A DNA stretch of 64,000 bases, from positions 186,001 through 250,000 of the forward strand of contig NZ_CP147914.1 of NCBI RefSeq assembly GCF_039645565.1. The letters are read 5' to 3'. This document shows, in pieces, positions 44,577-53,772 of the stretch. A model generated the notes under the pieces. The model searched no databases. It was not told the DNA's origin and saw nothing but the letters and a program-made list of their open reading frames with translations. The translations under genes and the position numbers were made by a program. How positions within the stretch are numbered: the first letter of the stretch is position 1; the number at the start of each line of letters is the position of its first letter. This DNA comes from Sulfurimonas sp. HSL1-2. Lineage in GTDB: Bacteria; Campylobacterota; Campylobacteria; Campylobacterales; Sulfurimonadaceae.

Positions 44577-45653
44577 CTAGGCGCGGTAGTAACGGCTGAT
44601 CCCCTCCATTGTACGCCCCATATTGAGCAGCACCATGTCGGCGACGACGAGGGCGGCCATCGCTTCGCAGACGACGGAGCCGCGGATGGCGACGCAGGGG
44701 TCGTGGCGTCCCTTGAGGGCGAAGTCGACCTCCTCGCCCTGTGTCGTAGTCGTGTGCTGCTCCCGGAAAATCGACGGGGTGGGTTTGAAATAGACGTTGA
44801 GGCGCACGTCGTCCCCGTTGCTGATCCCGCCGAGGATCCCGCCGCTGTGGTTGGATTCGAACCCGCTGTTGCGGATGGGGTCGTTGTTCTCGGAACCGTG
44901 CAGGCGCGCGCCGAGCAGGCCGTCGCCGATCTCGACGGCCTTGACGGCGTTGATGCCCATCATGGCGTCGGCGAGGACGGCGTCGAGCTTGTAGTAAAGC
45001 GGCTCGCCGAGGCCGACGGGCAGGTTTTCGATCCGCACGTGCGCCACACCGCCGACGGAGTCGTGGTCGTTCTTGGCGAGGAGGATCGCATCTTTCTGGG
45101 CCTGTTCCACGCTGGGATCCAGGGCGTAGATCTCGCTGGTGGCGACATGGTCGAAGTCGAAGCTGCTTGCGGCGATCCCGGCGATCTCGCTGATCCCGCT
45201 TTTGACGGTGATGCCGAGCGGGGCGAGCATCAGTTTGGCAATCGCCCCCGCCGCGACGCGGGCCGCCGTTTCACGCGCACTGGAGCGCCCGCCGCCGCGG
45301 TAGTCGCGGATGCCGTACTTGTGCCAGTAGGTGAAGTCGGCGTGGCCGGGGCGGAAGACGTCCTTGATGTTGGTGTAGTCTTTCGATTTCTGGTTGGTGT
45401 TGTAGATCACCATGGCAATCGGCGTGCCGGTGCTTTTGCCCTCGAAGACCCCGCTGAGGATCTCGACGGCGTCATCCTCTTTGCGGGCGGTCGCGTAGGC
45501 GTTCTGCCCGGGTTTGCGGCGGTTGAGCTCCCCCTGGATGAACGCTTCGTCGATTTCAAGGCCGGCGGGGACGCCGTCGACGACGCAGCCGATCGCCTTG
45601 CCGTGGGATTCGCCGAAGGTGGTAAAACTGAAACGGATACCGAAACGGTTCAT
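44577..45653 (-). CDS. aroC: Chorismate synthase
   Basis: 358 residues. Final shikimate-pathway enzyme; converts EPSP to chorismate using reduced FMN. Signatures: [17 protein letters not shown], then [19 protein letters not shown] and [15 protein letters not shown]. Its ATG overlaps the rnc stop (ATGA). Last gene of the TPR-rnhA-rnc-aroC string. Confidence 0.98.
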   Translation of the reverse strand: MNRFGIRFSFTTFGESHGKAIGCVVDGVPAGLEIDEAFIQGELNRRKPGQNAYATARKEDDAVEILSGVFEGKSTGTPIAMVIYNTNQKSKDYTNIKDVFRPGHADFTYWHKYGIRDYRGGGRSSARETAARVAAGAIAKLMLAPLGITVKSGISEIAGIAASSFDFDHVATSEIYALDPSVEQAQKDAILLAKNDHDSVGGVAHVRIENLPVGLGEPLYYKLDAVLADAMMGINAVKAVEIGDGLLGARLHGSENNDPIRNSGFESNHSGGILGGISNGDDVRLNVYFKPTPSIFREQHTTTTQGEEVDFALKGRHDPCVAIRGSVVCEAMAALVVADMVLLNMGRTMEGISRYYRA

Positions 45654-46330
45654 GAAAGCTCCTCTTTGAGTCGGGCGATGGTCTGTTGGGCCGCCTCCTG
45701 CTGGGCGGTCTTTTTGCTCTTGCCGGAGGCCTTGGCGTACTCCTTGCCGTCGATGATGATGGCGATGGTAAACTCTTTTTTGTGATCAGGCCCGCTGCTG
45801 CCCACCAGCCGGTACTCCGGGGTGATGCCGAAGTGCGCCTGGGTCAGCTCCTGCAGCGCCGTCTTGTGGTCTTTGAAGAGGGTATCGAGTGAGATCTCTT
45901 TATAGACGCTCTCTAACAGCATGGTCGCGATCGTCTTCACCGGGGCCAGTCCCGCCTCGAGGTAGATGGCGCCGATAACCGCTTCGAAGGCGTTGGAGAG
46001 CAGGGAGGGTTTGGTGCGTCCGCCGTTGTTCTCCTCGGCGTTGGAGAGGAAGATCGCCTGGCCCAGCTTGATGTGGTCGGCCAGGCGCGCGAACCCCTCT
46101 TCGTTGACGAGCGATGCCCGCATCTTTGAGAGTTTGCCCTCGTCGTGCTTGGGGAAGTGCTCGAAGAGGTATTCGCCGACGATGAGGTCGAGGACGGCGT
46201 CGCCCAGGAATTCGAGGCGTTCGTTGTTGTATGGCTGCTTGAAGCTCTTGTGTGTCAGGGCCTCGCGCAGCAGCTGTTTGTTGTCGAAGGTGTAGCCGAG
46301 CGTCTGCTCAATGCGCGCCATCTGGTCCAT
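45650..46330 (-). CDS. rnc: Ribonuclease III
   Basis: 226 residues. Cuts double-stranded RNA in rRNA and mRNA processing. The catalytic signature [18 protein letters not shown] is near residue 37-54 with the second acidic cluster in [15 protein letters not shown]; a C-terminal double-stranded-RNA-binding domain begins about 155 and has [13 protein letters not shown]. Two bases after rnhA and overlapping aroC. Confidence 0.98.
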   Translation of the reverse strand: MDQMARIEQTLGYTFDNKQLLREALTHKSFKQPYNNERLEFLGDAVLDLIVGEYLFEHFPKHDEGKLSKMRASLVNEEGFARLADHIKLGQAIFLSNAEENNGGRTKPSLLSNAFEAVIGAIYLEAGLAPVKTIATMLLESVYKEISLDTLFKDHKTALQELTQAHFGITPEYRLVGSSGPDHKKEFTIAIIIDGKEYAKASGKSKKTAQQEAAQQTIARLKEELS

Positions 46331-46332
46331 AC

Positions 46333-46758
46333 TTATCCTCTTTTCATCTTCTCGGCGACGCCCCGGGCGAGGGTGTCGCAGCGTTCGTTCTCCGGGTGGC
46401 CGTCATGGCCCCGGACCCAGGTCGCCTTGATGCGGTGCGGCGCGCTGGCGGCGATATAGTCGCGCCAGAGGTCGGGGTTCTTCACCTTGGCGAAATCGCG
46501 TTTGATCCAGTTCTGCAGCCACTCGTTGATCCCCTTGACAACGTAGGAGGAGTCCGAGACGATCTCCACCTCGCAGGGCTCTTTAAGGGCTTTGAGCCCT
46601 TCGATGACGCCGCGCAGCTCCATCCGGTTGTTGGTCGTATGGGGTTCGCCGCCGCTGAGCTCGCGCTCTTTGTCGCCGTAGCGCAGGATCGTCCCGTAGC
46701 CGCCGGGACCGGGGTTGCCGAGCGCCGAACCGTCGCTGAACAGGGTGATATGCTTCAT
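46333..46758 (-). CDS. rnhA: Ribonuclease HI
   Basis: 141 residues. Degrades RNA in RNA-DNA hybrids. Active-site acids are in [17 protein letters not shown], in [12 protein letters not shown] and in [11 protein letters not shown], with a C-terminal His/Asp in [16 protein letters not shown] 46758 overlaps the preceding TPR gene stop (ATGA) and is preferred over an upstream in-frame codon that would lie inside that gene. Confidence 0.97.
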   Translation of the reverse strand: MKHITLFSDGSALGNPGPGGYGTILRYGDKERELSGGEPHTTNNRMELRGVIEGLKALKEPCEVEIVSDSSYVVKGINEWLQNWIKRDFAKVKNPDLWRDYIAASAPHRIKATWVRGHDGHPENERCDTLARGVAEKMKRG

Positions 46759-47819
46759 ACTTCGTAAGCCCTTTCCGCGCGTTCCGACGGGGCGAAATCC
46801 GCCACGGCTTTGCCCAGCAGCGGTTCGGTGACGACGGAATCGATCGTATGGCAGTTGGGGCAGCGGTGGAACGGGAAAGGGAAGATCTGCTTGCAGTGGC
46901 CGCACAGGTATTCAAACTGCAGGGTTGCCCCGCTTTGGCCGCTCTGGCGAAGTTTGATCAAAACATCCAGTTCGAATTCGGAACTGTTCTGAGCAAGATT
47001 CACGCTTCCTCTGGCGCTATACAGCTGCCGCAAATAGCCATCGGCCGTAATTATATCCAAATTAAGGTGTTCGTCGGGTAAATGCCAGAGGATGTCGGCG
47101 ATGACGCGGCTGCCTGAGGGGTCCAGGGTTTTCCAGGCCAGGGCGGGATCGTGGCGGAAAAGGTATTCGAAGGTCAGGTAGGTGAGGGTGCGGTGTTCGC
47201 GGTACTGTTCGGCGAGGCGTGCGCATTTCGCCGCCGTATCGGTCTTGGTCTCCTGCAGCAGGCTGACGGTCTGCAGGTAGCGGCGGTCGCCGGCAATGTC
47301 GCTGCCGAGTTCGTCGAGGGGTTCGAGCACCTGCAGGGCCTTGTCGAAGGTCCGTAGCCGCTCATAGGTGAAGAGCAGCAGCTTCAGGGCCTGCGGGGTG
47401 CGGGGGAAACGGCCGAGGATCTTCAGCAGGATCGTTTCGCAGCGCTCCAGGAAACCGGCCTTGAAGTAGGTCTGGGCGAGCAGCAGCAGCAGTTCGCGTC
47501 GGCGGTGGGGTTCGTGCTGCATCTCCAGAAGGCTGCGGTAGATGGCGACGGCCTGTTCGAAATCGCCGTTTTGCACATAGGTCTGGGCGACAAGGAGCCA
47601 CGAGCGCTGCGAGACGGCACTGGAGCCGATTTCACGGTGCAGTTCGGTTTCCGAAGGGGGCTTTGTGAACGAATGGAGGAACCGTTCGAGGTAGCGGTGG
47701 TCCTCCTTGCTGCGCAGCCGCCCCCACCAGTAGCTTACGAACGCGATGATAAAGATCAGCGCGACGAAAACGATGATGCCGAAAAGCGGGTCTCGGAATT
47801 CGATAAAGAGGCTGTTCAC
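46755..47819 (-). CDS. LapB-like TPR membrane protein with C-terminal zinc ribbon
   Basis: 354 residues. N-terminal transmembrane helix (about 12-34, FGIIVFVALIFIIAFVSYWW), several TPR repeats (about 50-290; VAQTYVQNGDFEQAV, then LAQTYFKAGFLERC), and a C-terminal rubredoxin-like zinc site of YLCGHCKQ and HRCPNCHT. This layout matches LapB/YciM, which in E. coli controls LpxC stability and lipopolysaccharide assembly. GTG 47819 is chosen because CAGGAG lies just upstream. First gene of an operon with rnhA, rnc and aroC. A TATAAT box sits near 47861 on this strand. Confidence 0.8.
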   Translation of the reverse strand: MNSLFIEFRDPLFGIIVFVALIFIIAFVSYWWGRLRSKEDHRYLERFLHSFTKPPSETELHREIGSSAVSQRSWLLVAQTYVQNGDFEQAVAIYRSLLEMQHEPHRRRELLLLLAQTYFKAGFLERCETILLKILGRFPRTPQALKLLLFTYERLRTFDKALQVLEPLDELGSDIAGDRRYLQTVSLLQETKTDTAAKCARLAEQYREHRTLTYLTFEYLFRHDPALAWKTLDPSGSRVIADILWHLPDEHLNLDIITADGYLRQLYSARGSVNLAQNSSEFELDVLIKLRQSGQSGATLQFEYLCGHCKQIFPFPFHRCPNCHTIDSVVTEPLLGKAVADFAPSERAERAYEV

Positions 47820-47929
47820 GTCGGCTCCTGTCGCACTGCCTGGGGGGCGCTGGGTAGCAGTCATTATAGCGCTTTTGAACTTTTCGGAGAAAATGAGATA
47901 AAAATGTGACGAAAAAAACCGAAAAAATA

Positions 47930-47959
47930 TTGACATTACTTCGCCAAAAAAGGTAGAAT
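47930..47959 (+). promoter_or_regulatory. Near-consensus sigma-70 promoter for the resolvase-like/ccoG operon
   Basis: TTGACA at 47930-47935 is a perfect -35 and TAGAAT at 47954-47959 is a near-perfect -10, with an 18-base spacer. Transcription should start near 47966, about 32 bases before the next start codon. It is one of the strongest promoter matches I saw in the window. Confidence 0.8.
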
Positions 47960-47997
47960 GACGTTGAAACTGGAGAATGTGAAAGGTTTATACGTCA

Positions 47998-48654
47998 ATG
48001 ATATTCAGTTATATACGTGCCGATAGCCACTTTCACGGTGTGTACGAACAGCTGAAAGTGATCAGCGCCTATGCAAAGAAACATGATCTGGTGATCGAAG
48101 ACGAGATGGTGGACCAGCTGTCGCAGAACAGCCGTCTGAGCGAACGTGACGATGCGGTACGGTTTATGCGCCAGCCCGAGCATATGGGCGGTACGCTGCT
48201 GATCTACGACCTTTGGGTGCTTAGCAGCAATATCGAGGATGTCGTGCAGATGCTGAGTTGTCTGCTTAAAAACGGCATCGAAACCCATCTGATCAAACCT
48301 TCAATCGTCTTGAATGCGCAAAGTGATATCATCGTCGCGATGGGCTTGGTTGACCAGTTGCGGCAGACGATTCAGTCGGTGGAAAAGAAGATGATCGGCC
48401 GCCCGAGAGGGAGCCGCTCCTCTTCGAAGTTCGATCCCTATCTCGAGGTGATCATCGGTTCACTGCGGGAGGGGCAGAGCGTCAGCGAGATCGCCCGGGT
48501 ATTGGATGTGAGCCGGAGTTCCCTGAAAGACTACATCGAGTCCCGGGAGCTCAAAGAGGTGGCAATGGGCAGCAGTTATTTGGAAAATGTGGACAACGCC
48601 GAAGCCAGTATCATCGAAACGATCGAATGTCCGCAAGTCAATGAAAAGGAGTAG
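47998..48654 (+). CDS. Degenerate resolvase-fold DNA-binding protein next to ccoG
   Basis: 218 residues. The N-terminal 115 residues follow the serine-resolvase fold: FSYIRADS at the start and GTLLIYDLWVLSSNIEDV where resolvases have LDRLGRS. The catalytic serine of the Y-x-R-V-S motif aligns with Asp and both arginines of DRLGR are absent, so recombination is unlikely. A GRPRGSRSSSK linker leads to a helix-turn-helix (EGQSVSEIARVLDVSRSSL). It is co-directional with ccoG, three bases before it, under a strong promoter. A regulator of the oxidase-assembly gene or of itself is the likeliest role; this is inference. Confidence 0.8.
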   Translation: MIFSYIRADSHFHGVYEQLKVISAYAKKHDLVIEDEMVDQLSQNSRLSERDDAVRFMRQPEHMGGTLLIYDLWVLSSNIEDVVQMLSCLLKNGIETHLIKPSIVLNAQSDIIVAMGLVDQLRQTIQSVEKKMIGRPRGSRSSSKFDPYLEVIIGSLREGQSVSEIARVLDVSRSSLKDYIESRELKEVAMGSSYLENVDNAEASIIETIECPQVNEKE

Positions 48655-48657
48655 ACA

Positions 48658-50130
48658 GTGAGTCAGGCAGAAGTCTCAGGCCAGGCCGGATCGGCCAAGG
48701 TCAGTAAGAAAGAGTATTTAAAAGGGTGGGTGTCCTACCGCGTAAAACGCTACTGGTTTTTCGTGGGGATGACCATCGTGTCACTGGTACTGCCGTGGAT
48801 TACGATTAACGGCAACCATATTTTCCTGCTGAGCTTCGACAAGCTCAAGCTGCACCTGGCGTTTGTCCAGTTCGACATGCAGGAGATGTACCTCATGCCG
48901 TTTGTTCTGATGATCCTCTTCATCGGGGTCTTCGGGATGACGGTCCTGGGCGGCCGTGTCTTCTGCGGCTGGGTCTGTCCGCAGACGATCTTCCGCGTCA
49001 TCTACCGCGACCTGATCGAAACGAAGATCCTGAAGCTGCGCAAGCGGATCAAGAACAAACAGAAAGAGCCCGACTGGAGCAAGCCGGAAAACAAGGCGAA
49101 ACGTCTGGTCGCCATCGCAATCTGGACGGCGCTCTCCCTGCTGGCGACGGCGAACTTCCTGTGGTATTTCGTCCCGCCGGAGGACTTCTTCCCGTATATT
49201 ATGAATGCGGGTGACCACATGATCCTTGTCGGGATCCTGCTGATCACGACGCTGTTCCTCGTGGTCGACGTTGTCTGGTTCAAAGAGAACTGGTGTGTCT
49301 ACGTCTGTCCCTACTCCCGTATCCAGTCGGTCCTGTACGACGAAGACACGGTCATGGCGATCTACGATCCGCACCGCGGGGGTGAGATCTATGACGAGGA
49401 GAAGCACAAGCAGTACACCAAGCAGAAAGATCTGCAGGCGGTGGAACCGAGTGCAGAGTGTACGACCTGTGAAAGCTGTGTGACCGTCTGTCCGACCCAT
49501 ATCGATATCCGCCAGGGGCTGCAGCTCGAGTGTATCAACTGCCTCGAGTGTGTCGATGCCTGTACGGAGGTCATGGGTGCACTTGGCAGACCGTCGCTTG
49601 TCCGCTGGTCGAGCGAGAAAGAGGTGCTGTTCCAGAAAGGCAAAACGCACTACCTGCGTCCGAAGATCATCGGTTACGCCGTTGTTCTCGTGATCATTAT
49701 GGTCGTCCTCGGTATGATGGGGAGCAAGAAGGAGCATATGCTGCTCAACATCAACAAAGAGAACCGTCTCTATGCGATCGAGAAAACGCCGGACGGCAAA
49801 ATCATGGTCGAGAACGACTATATCTTCCTGCTGCAGAATACGCAGGATAAAGACCATAAGTTCTACTTTGACATCGAAGCGCCGAAGGGCATGGAAGGCA
49901 AGATCAAAATTCTCAAGCCGACCGAACCGTTTACCGTCCGCCCTGGCGTGAAGAAGAAAAAAGTCGTCCGCCTCTATACGACGGAGGAGCTGGTCAAGGA
50001 TGAGCGTAAGGATACGGTACTGCCGATCAAGATCCACGCCTATGCCCTCGACGAGAAAGAGAAGATCGCCGTCGACCGCGAATCGACCTTCATCTTCCCG
50101 CGCTACGACAAATACCAGGCGGCGGAATAA
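48658..50130 (+). CDS. ccoG: cbb3 oxidase accessory protein CcoG (FixG family)
   Basis: 490-residue polyferredoxin-like membrane protein with about five helices. CGWVCPQTIFRVIYRDLI and CVYVCPYSRIQSVLYD are the NosR/RdxA-type loops; two 4Fe-4S motifs, CTTCESCVTVCP and CINCLECVDACT, lie near 260-300; a periplasmic Ig-like domain makes the C-terminal 130 residues. CcoG is thought to reduce Cu(II) for cbb3 oxidase assembly. GTG start with AAGGAG upstream. It is 36 kb away from the ccoNOQP genes. Confidence 0.96.
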   Translation: MSQAEVSGQAGSAKVSKKEYLKGWVSYRVKRYWFFVGMTIVSLVLPWITINGNHIFLLSFDKLKLHLAFVQFDMQEMYLMPFVLMILFIGVFGMTVLGGRVFCGWVCPQTIFRVIYRDLIETKILKLRKRIKNKQKEPDWSKPENKAKRLVAIAIWTALSLLATANFLWYFVPPEDFFPYIMNAGDHMILVGILLITTLFLVVDVVWFKENWCVYVCPYSRIQSVLYDEDTVMAIYDPHRGGEIYDEEKHKQYTKQKDLQAVEPSAECTTCESCVTVCPTHIDIRQGLQLECINCLECVDACTEVMGALGRPSLVRWSSEKEVLFQKGKTHYLRPKIIGYAVVLVIIMVVLGMMGSKKEHMLLNINKENRLYAIEKTPDGKIMVENDYIFLLQNTQDKDHKFYFDIEAPKGMEGKIKILKPTEPFTVRPGVKKKKVVRLYTTEELVKDERKDTVLPIKIHAYALDEKEKIAVDRESTFIFPRYDKYQAAE

Positions 50131-50150
50131 CATTCCCAACCGCCTCTGCA

Positions 50151-50173
50151 CACGGCAGCGATCGCCGTGTTTT
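50151..50173 (+). terminator. Terminator after ccoG
   Basis: CACGGC (50151-50156) pairs with GCCGTG (50164-50169) around AGCGATC, followed by TTTT. A short but plausible rho-independent terminator 20 bases after ccoG. Confidence 0.6.
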
Positions 50174-50467
50174 CCCGAACGGGTCCTTTCCGTTCATTTC
50201 CTCCCACGGCCGCCCGAACTGCTGAACCCCGGGCGGGTTCCGTCCTATCTTCCATTATTTCGAAACATATGACATATCTTTCTCATGTTAAGCAGGGTGA
50301 CTGCTGAAGCATTATGAGTGTTTACATAGGGGCTACGGGATAGATGCCGGCAAAGCAATACGGCGCTTTAATCAATGGAAGGTTTTAAAGGGTGTCATGA
50401 TTGTGGGAGAGGGGGCAGGGCTTCCCTGTGGGATGCCCCGGTTTAAAAGTAGGTTATCCGAAACGGT
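50174..50467. other. 294-base stretch with no gene recognised
   Basis: Lies between the convergent ccoG and purM genes. I find no supported reading frame, RNA family or repeat. The only structure is a nested hairpin at 50411-50439 (CAGGG with CCCTG inside GGGG with CCCC), which could serve as a terminator for purM on the minus strand. Confidence 0.5.
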
Positions 50468-51463
50468 TCAGATGATGCGGGCCTCTTTTTCGCCCGGCTC
50501 GATCTCGCCGATGAGGTAGCCGTCGGTCGCGTCGAGGACGGCGTTGACGTCGTCGGGACGGACAACGAGAACCATGCCCACACCCATGTTGAAGGCGCGG
50601 AACATCTCGTCGCGGGCAACGTGCTCGCTCATCAGCTCAAAGATCGGCAGTACGCGGACGTCGTCGCCTTTGATCACGGCACGCAGCCCTTCGGGCAGGA
50701 CGCGCGGCAGGTTCTCGACGAGGCCGCCGCCGGTGATGTGCGCCATCGCCTGGATCTTCGGCTTGAGCTGTTTGAAGGTTTTGACGTAGATGCGCGTCGG
50801 GGCGAGCAGGGTGTCGATGAGCGGTTTACCGTTGAAATCGTCGTCGAACTTCATTCCCATCTTCTCAAACAGGACCTTGCGCGCCAGGGAGAAGCCGTTG
50901 GAGTGAAGGCCGGAACTCGGCAGGGCGATCAGCTTGTCGCCGGCGCGGACGTTGGCGGGGGTATCGAGTTCGCTCTTTTCCGCGACACCGACGGCAAAGC
51001 CGGCGAGGTCGTAGTCATCTTCGGAATACATCCCCGGCATCTCCGCCGTTTCGCCGCCGATCAGGGCGCACTCGGCCTGGCGGCACCCTTCGGCGATCCC
51101 GCTGACGACGGCGGTTGCGACGTCGACTTCGAGTTTGCCTGTGGCATAGTAGTCAAGGAAGAAGCTCGGGGTGCCGAAGTTGCAGATGAGGTCGTTGACG
51201 CACATCGCGACGAGGTCGATGCCGACCGTGTCATGCTTGCCGGAGTCGATGGCCAGTTTCAGCTTGGTACCGACCCCGTCCGTCGCGGCGAGGAGCACGG
51301 GTTCTTTGTAGCCAGTTGGCATCTCGAAGGCGCCGGCAAAAGAGCCGATCCCGCCCAAAACACCGGGGATACGGGTCGACTTGACCAGGGGTTTGATGTT
51401 CTCGACGAAACTGTTCCCGGCGTCGATATCGACACCGGCGTCTTTGTAGCTGATTTGACTCAT
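50468..51463 (-). CDS. purM: Phosphoribosylformylglycinamidine cyclo-ligase
   Basis: 331 residues. Purine-pathway enzyme that forms aminoimidazole ribonucleotide. Begins [23 protein letters not shown]-binding motif [39 protein letters not shown] is the glycine-rich conserved block and [16 protein letters not shown] the C-terminal one. GGAGCAATCT precedes its ATG. Divergent from the SpeE-like gene. Confidence 0.98.
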   Translation of the reverse strand: MSQISYKDAGVDIDAGNSFVENIKPLVKSTRIPGVLGGIGSFAGAFEMPTGYKEPVLLAATDGVGTKLKLAIDSGKHDTVGIDLVAMCVNDLICNFGTPSFFLDYYATGKLEVDVATAVVSGIAEGCRQAECALIGGETAEMPGMYSEDDYDLAGFAVGVAEKSELDTPANVRAGDKLIALPSSGLHSNGFSLARKVLFEKMGMKFDDDFNGKPLIDTLLAPTRIYVKTFKQLKPKIQAMAHITGGGLVENLPRVLPEGLRAVIKGDDVRVLPIFELMSEHVARDEMFRAFNMGVGMVLVVRPDDVNAVLDATDGYLIGEIEPGEKEARII

Positions 51464-51682
51464 AGATTGCTCCAGATGATTGTTAATGGAAGTATAGCGA
51501 AGGTGGGGTTAGGATAGGGTTTGGCAGGGGCTTTCAGCGCAGATGCGTTATCCTTCGCCTACGTGTTCGGCGCGTCAAAAGCTTGGCCGGGGAGAAGTTT
51601 GAAATTTCTTCATTCCGGTTTAAATGTAAGATGCTAAAATCGCGCCACTTTCGGCCAGATGAGGCCCCAAGGAATTGAGAAA

Positions 51683-52228
51683 ATGAGAGAGTTTGTCTAC
51701 CCTGAAATGATGGTACACGTCCCGATGTGTACCCATAAGGCTCCCCAGAATGTTCTGGTGATCAGCAATGCGCCCGAAAGCCTTCAGAAGGAAGTGGCAC
51801 GCCACGAGGGCGTCGTTATCGTCCATGCTCCGGCCAGCCTTGAAGCGCTGCGCGAAGTTGCCGACGGCAGTGTTGACGTCGTGATCTGCGAAGCGGATGT
51901 CGACGCGGCGGTGGCCGGACATGTCAACCGTGTCCTCAGCGAGGAGGGGGTCGTTTCCATGCGCCACGCCTCGCTCGAGGAAGTCCAGGCCAATACGGTC
52001 CTGCTCGGTGTTCTCGGCAACTATTTCAAGGTGATTATGCCTTACCGTCTTGCCAACGAGGAGACCCTGCTGCTGGCCAGCAAGGGCAACCACCCGACGG
52101 CGGACATCAACCTCCACCGTGCGGACATGCTCGACGGGCTGGAGTATTACAACACCGATATCCATCCGGCCGCGTTCGCGATGCCGAACTACATCCGTAA
52201 AACCTACCTCGGGATCATCCGCAACTAA
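51683..52228 (+). CDS. Degenerate spermidine-synthase-like protein
   Basis: 181 residues, against about 260-290 for active SpeE. It keeps SpeE landmarks: EFVYPEMMVHVPMCTHKAPQ near the start, DVVICEAD in the middle, LGNYFKVIMPYR and the C-terminal YYNTDIHPAAFAMPNYIRK. The AdoMet/MTA-binding motif GGGDGG is replaced by ISNAPES, and the N-terminal beta domain is absent, so normal aminopropyl transfer is doubtful. ATG 51683 follows AAGGAATTGAGAAA. It is likely co-transcribed with coaE unless the repeat element between them terminates transcription. Confidence 0.75.
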   Translation: MREFVYPEMMVHVPMCTHKAPQNVLVISNAPESLQKEVARHEGVVIVHAPASLEALREVADGSVDVVICEADVDAAVAGHVNRVLSEEGVVSMRHASLEEVQANTVLLGVLGNYFKVIMPYRLANEETLLLASKGNHPTADINLHRADMLDGLEYYNTDIHPAAFAMPNYIRKTYLGIIRN

Positions 52229-52244
52229 ATGGCTTCCATTATGA

Positions 52245-52311
52245 GTACGCCGAAGGAGCAAAGCCCCTCCGACTACGCTGACGCTATGTCCGCCTCGGTG
52301 GCGGGCCCACG
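52245..52311 (-). repeat. 67-nt two-hairpin intergenic element, copy 3
   Basis: The minus-strand copy, aligned without gaps to the other two. Hairpin 1 pairs GTGG with CCAC around GCCCG. Hairpin 2 is again 11 bp around TTT: GTCGGAGGGGC with GCTCCTTCGGC, with three G-T pairs. The linker reads AGCGTCAGCGTAG, one base different from copies 1 and 2. It lies between the SpeE-like gene and coaE, in opposite orientation to them. Confidence 0.78.
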
Positions 52312-52329
52312 CCTTCCCAGGGGGCTGTG

Positions 52330-52923
52330 ATGGCGTTTGAATACGCGATCGCATTGACCGGGGGAATCGCGACGGGCAAGAGTACCGTCGCCTCCCTGCT
52401 GGCCCTGCATGGACTGCGGGTCATCGACGCCGATGCGATTGCGCACAGACTGCTGGATGAGCACAGCGGCTGGGTCGCCGAGACTTTCGGCGCACAGTAC
52501 GTCCAAAACGGCAAAGTCCATCGCGGCGAACTTGGGAAGGTAATCTTTTCCGATCCCGCCGCCAAGGCGACGCTCGAAGCGTTCCTGCACCCCAAGATCC
52601 GCGCGGCGATCGAGGAGGAGAGCGAGCGCCAGGATGCGTTCAAGTTCCCCTACCTGATCGATATCCCGCTTTACTTCGAGACGCAGGCGTATCCCATTGC
52701 GGACGCAGTCGTCGTCTATACCCCCAAGTCGACGCAGCTGCAGCGGTTTATGAAACGCAACGGTTTTGACGAAGCCGAGGCGATGCGCCGCATCGAATCC
52801 CAGATGGATATCGAGGAGAAAAAAGCCCGCGCGACCTGGGTGATCGACAACAGCGGCAACCTCAAGCACCTTCAGGCTGAGTGCGAGGCCTTTGTCGATA
52901 CGATCAAAGCCAAGTATCAATAA
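52330..52923 (+). CDS. coaE: Dephospho-CoA kinase
   Basis: 197 residues. Last step of coenzyme A synthesis. P-loop GGIATGKST (residues 11-19), substrate region VIDADAIAHRLLDEHSG, and LID-region RNGFDEAEAMRRIESQM. AGGGGG is upstream of ATG 52330; GTG 52327 is one codon earlier and also possible. About 60 bases upstream of dapF. Confidence 0.95.
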   Translation: MAFEYAIALTGGIATGKSTVASLLALHGLRVIDADAIAHRLLDEHSGWVAETFGAQYVQNGKVHRGELGKVIFSDPAAKATLEAFLHPKIRAAIEEESERQDAFKFPYLIDIPLYFETQAYPIADAVVVYTPKSTQLQRFMKRNGFDEAEAMRRIESQMDIEEKKARATWVIDNSGNLKHLQAECEAFVDTIKAKYQ

Positions 52924-52981
52924 GCTTTCAACCAATACCCACTACACTTTCATACTGAATACGATCCAAAAGGCATATACG

Positions 52982-53731
52982 ATGATGATCGCCAAATACA
53001 GCGCCAGCGGTAACGACTTTGTCCTCTTTCACAGCTTTATTGCAAGAGACCGCTCTGAACTGGCACGCACCCTCTGCGACCGTCAGAACGGTGTCGGGGC
53101 TGACGGCCTGATCGTCCTCGTGCCGCACGCGGAGCACGACTTCGAGTGGCAGTTCTACAACAGCGACGGCTCGACGGCGGAGATGTGCGGCAACGGCAGC
53201 CGCGCCTGTGCACACTACGCCTATACTAACGGCCTGGCACCGGCGAACATGACCTTTCTGACCGAGGCGGGCGTCATCGGCGCCGAGGTGGAAGGCGACA
53301 TGGTGCAGAGCGATCTGACCCCGCCGAAGATTCTCCGCGAGGACATCGTCGCGGGCGGGAAAAAGTGGTGGCTGCTCGATACGGGCGTGCCCCACCTCGT
53401 CACCTTCGATGCCGACATGGAGAACTTCGACCTTGCGGAGGCGCGTGCGCTGCGCTTTGAACACAACGCCAACGTCAACATCGCCTCTGTCAACAGCGAC
53501 GGCTCCATCCGGGTACGGACCTATGAGCGCGGCGTCGAGGACGAGACGCTCGCCTGCGGGACGGGGATGGCGGCCTGTTTCTACCGCGCCAACCGTGAAG
53601 AACTTGTCGGCGACAAAGCGGAGGTCTACCCGAAAAGCGGAGAGACGCTCTATCTTGGGCTGGAAGAGGGGACGATCACCTTCAAAGGGCTCGTGAAAAA
53701 GACTTTTGAGACGGTTTTAGACGTTAAATAG
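52982..53731 (+). CDS. dapF: Diaminopimelate epimerase
   Basis: 249 residues. Converts LL- to meso-diaminopimelate for lysine and peptidoglycan. The two active-site cysteines are in MCGNGSRACAHYA and LACGTGMAACF; GVGADGLIVL is the conserved N-terminal block. AAAAGG precedes the tandem ATGs at 52982 and 52985. Followed by an 11-bp hairpin and the heptamer array. Confidence 0.97.
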   Translation: MMIAKYSASGNDFVLFHSFIARDRSELARTLCDRQNGVGADGLIVLVPHAEHDFEWQFYNSDGSTAEMCGNGSRACAHYAYTNGLAPANMTFLTEAGVIGAEVEGDMVQSDLTPPKILREDIVAGGKKWWLLDTGVPHLVTFDADMENFDLAEARALRFEHNANVNIASVNSDGSIRVRTYERGVEDETLACGTGMAACFYRANREELVGDKAEVYPKSGETLYLGLEEGTITFKGLVKKTFETVLDVK

Positions 53732-53744
53732 TTTTTTTGTTCCC

Positions 53745-53772
53745 TTTCTTCTTTGCTCGCACAAAGAAGAAA
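53745..53772. repeat. Perfect 11-bp inverted repeat after dapF
   Basis: TTTCTTCTTTG (53745-53755) and CAAAGAAGAAA (53762-53772) pair perfectly around CTCGCA, 14 bases beyond dapF. The preceding TTTTTTT run is on the wrong side for a + strand terminator and no T-run follows, so it may be a transcript-end stabiliser or part of an unrecognised intergenic repeat. Confidence 0.6.

Noticed and set aside
50174-50467. Possible riboswitch between ccoG and purM
   Set aside because: The genes are convergent, so the region is downstream of both, and I see no known aptamer core.
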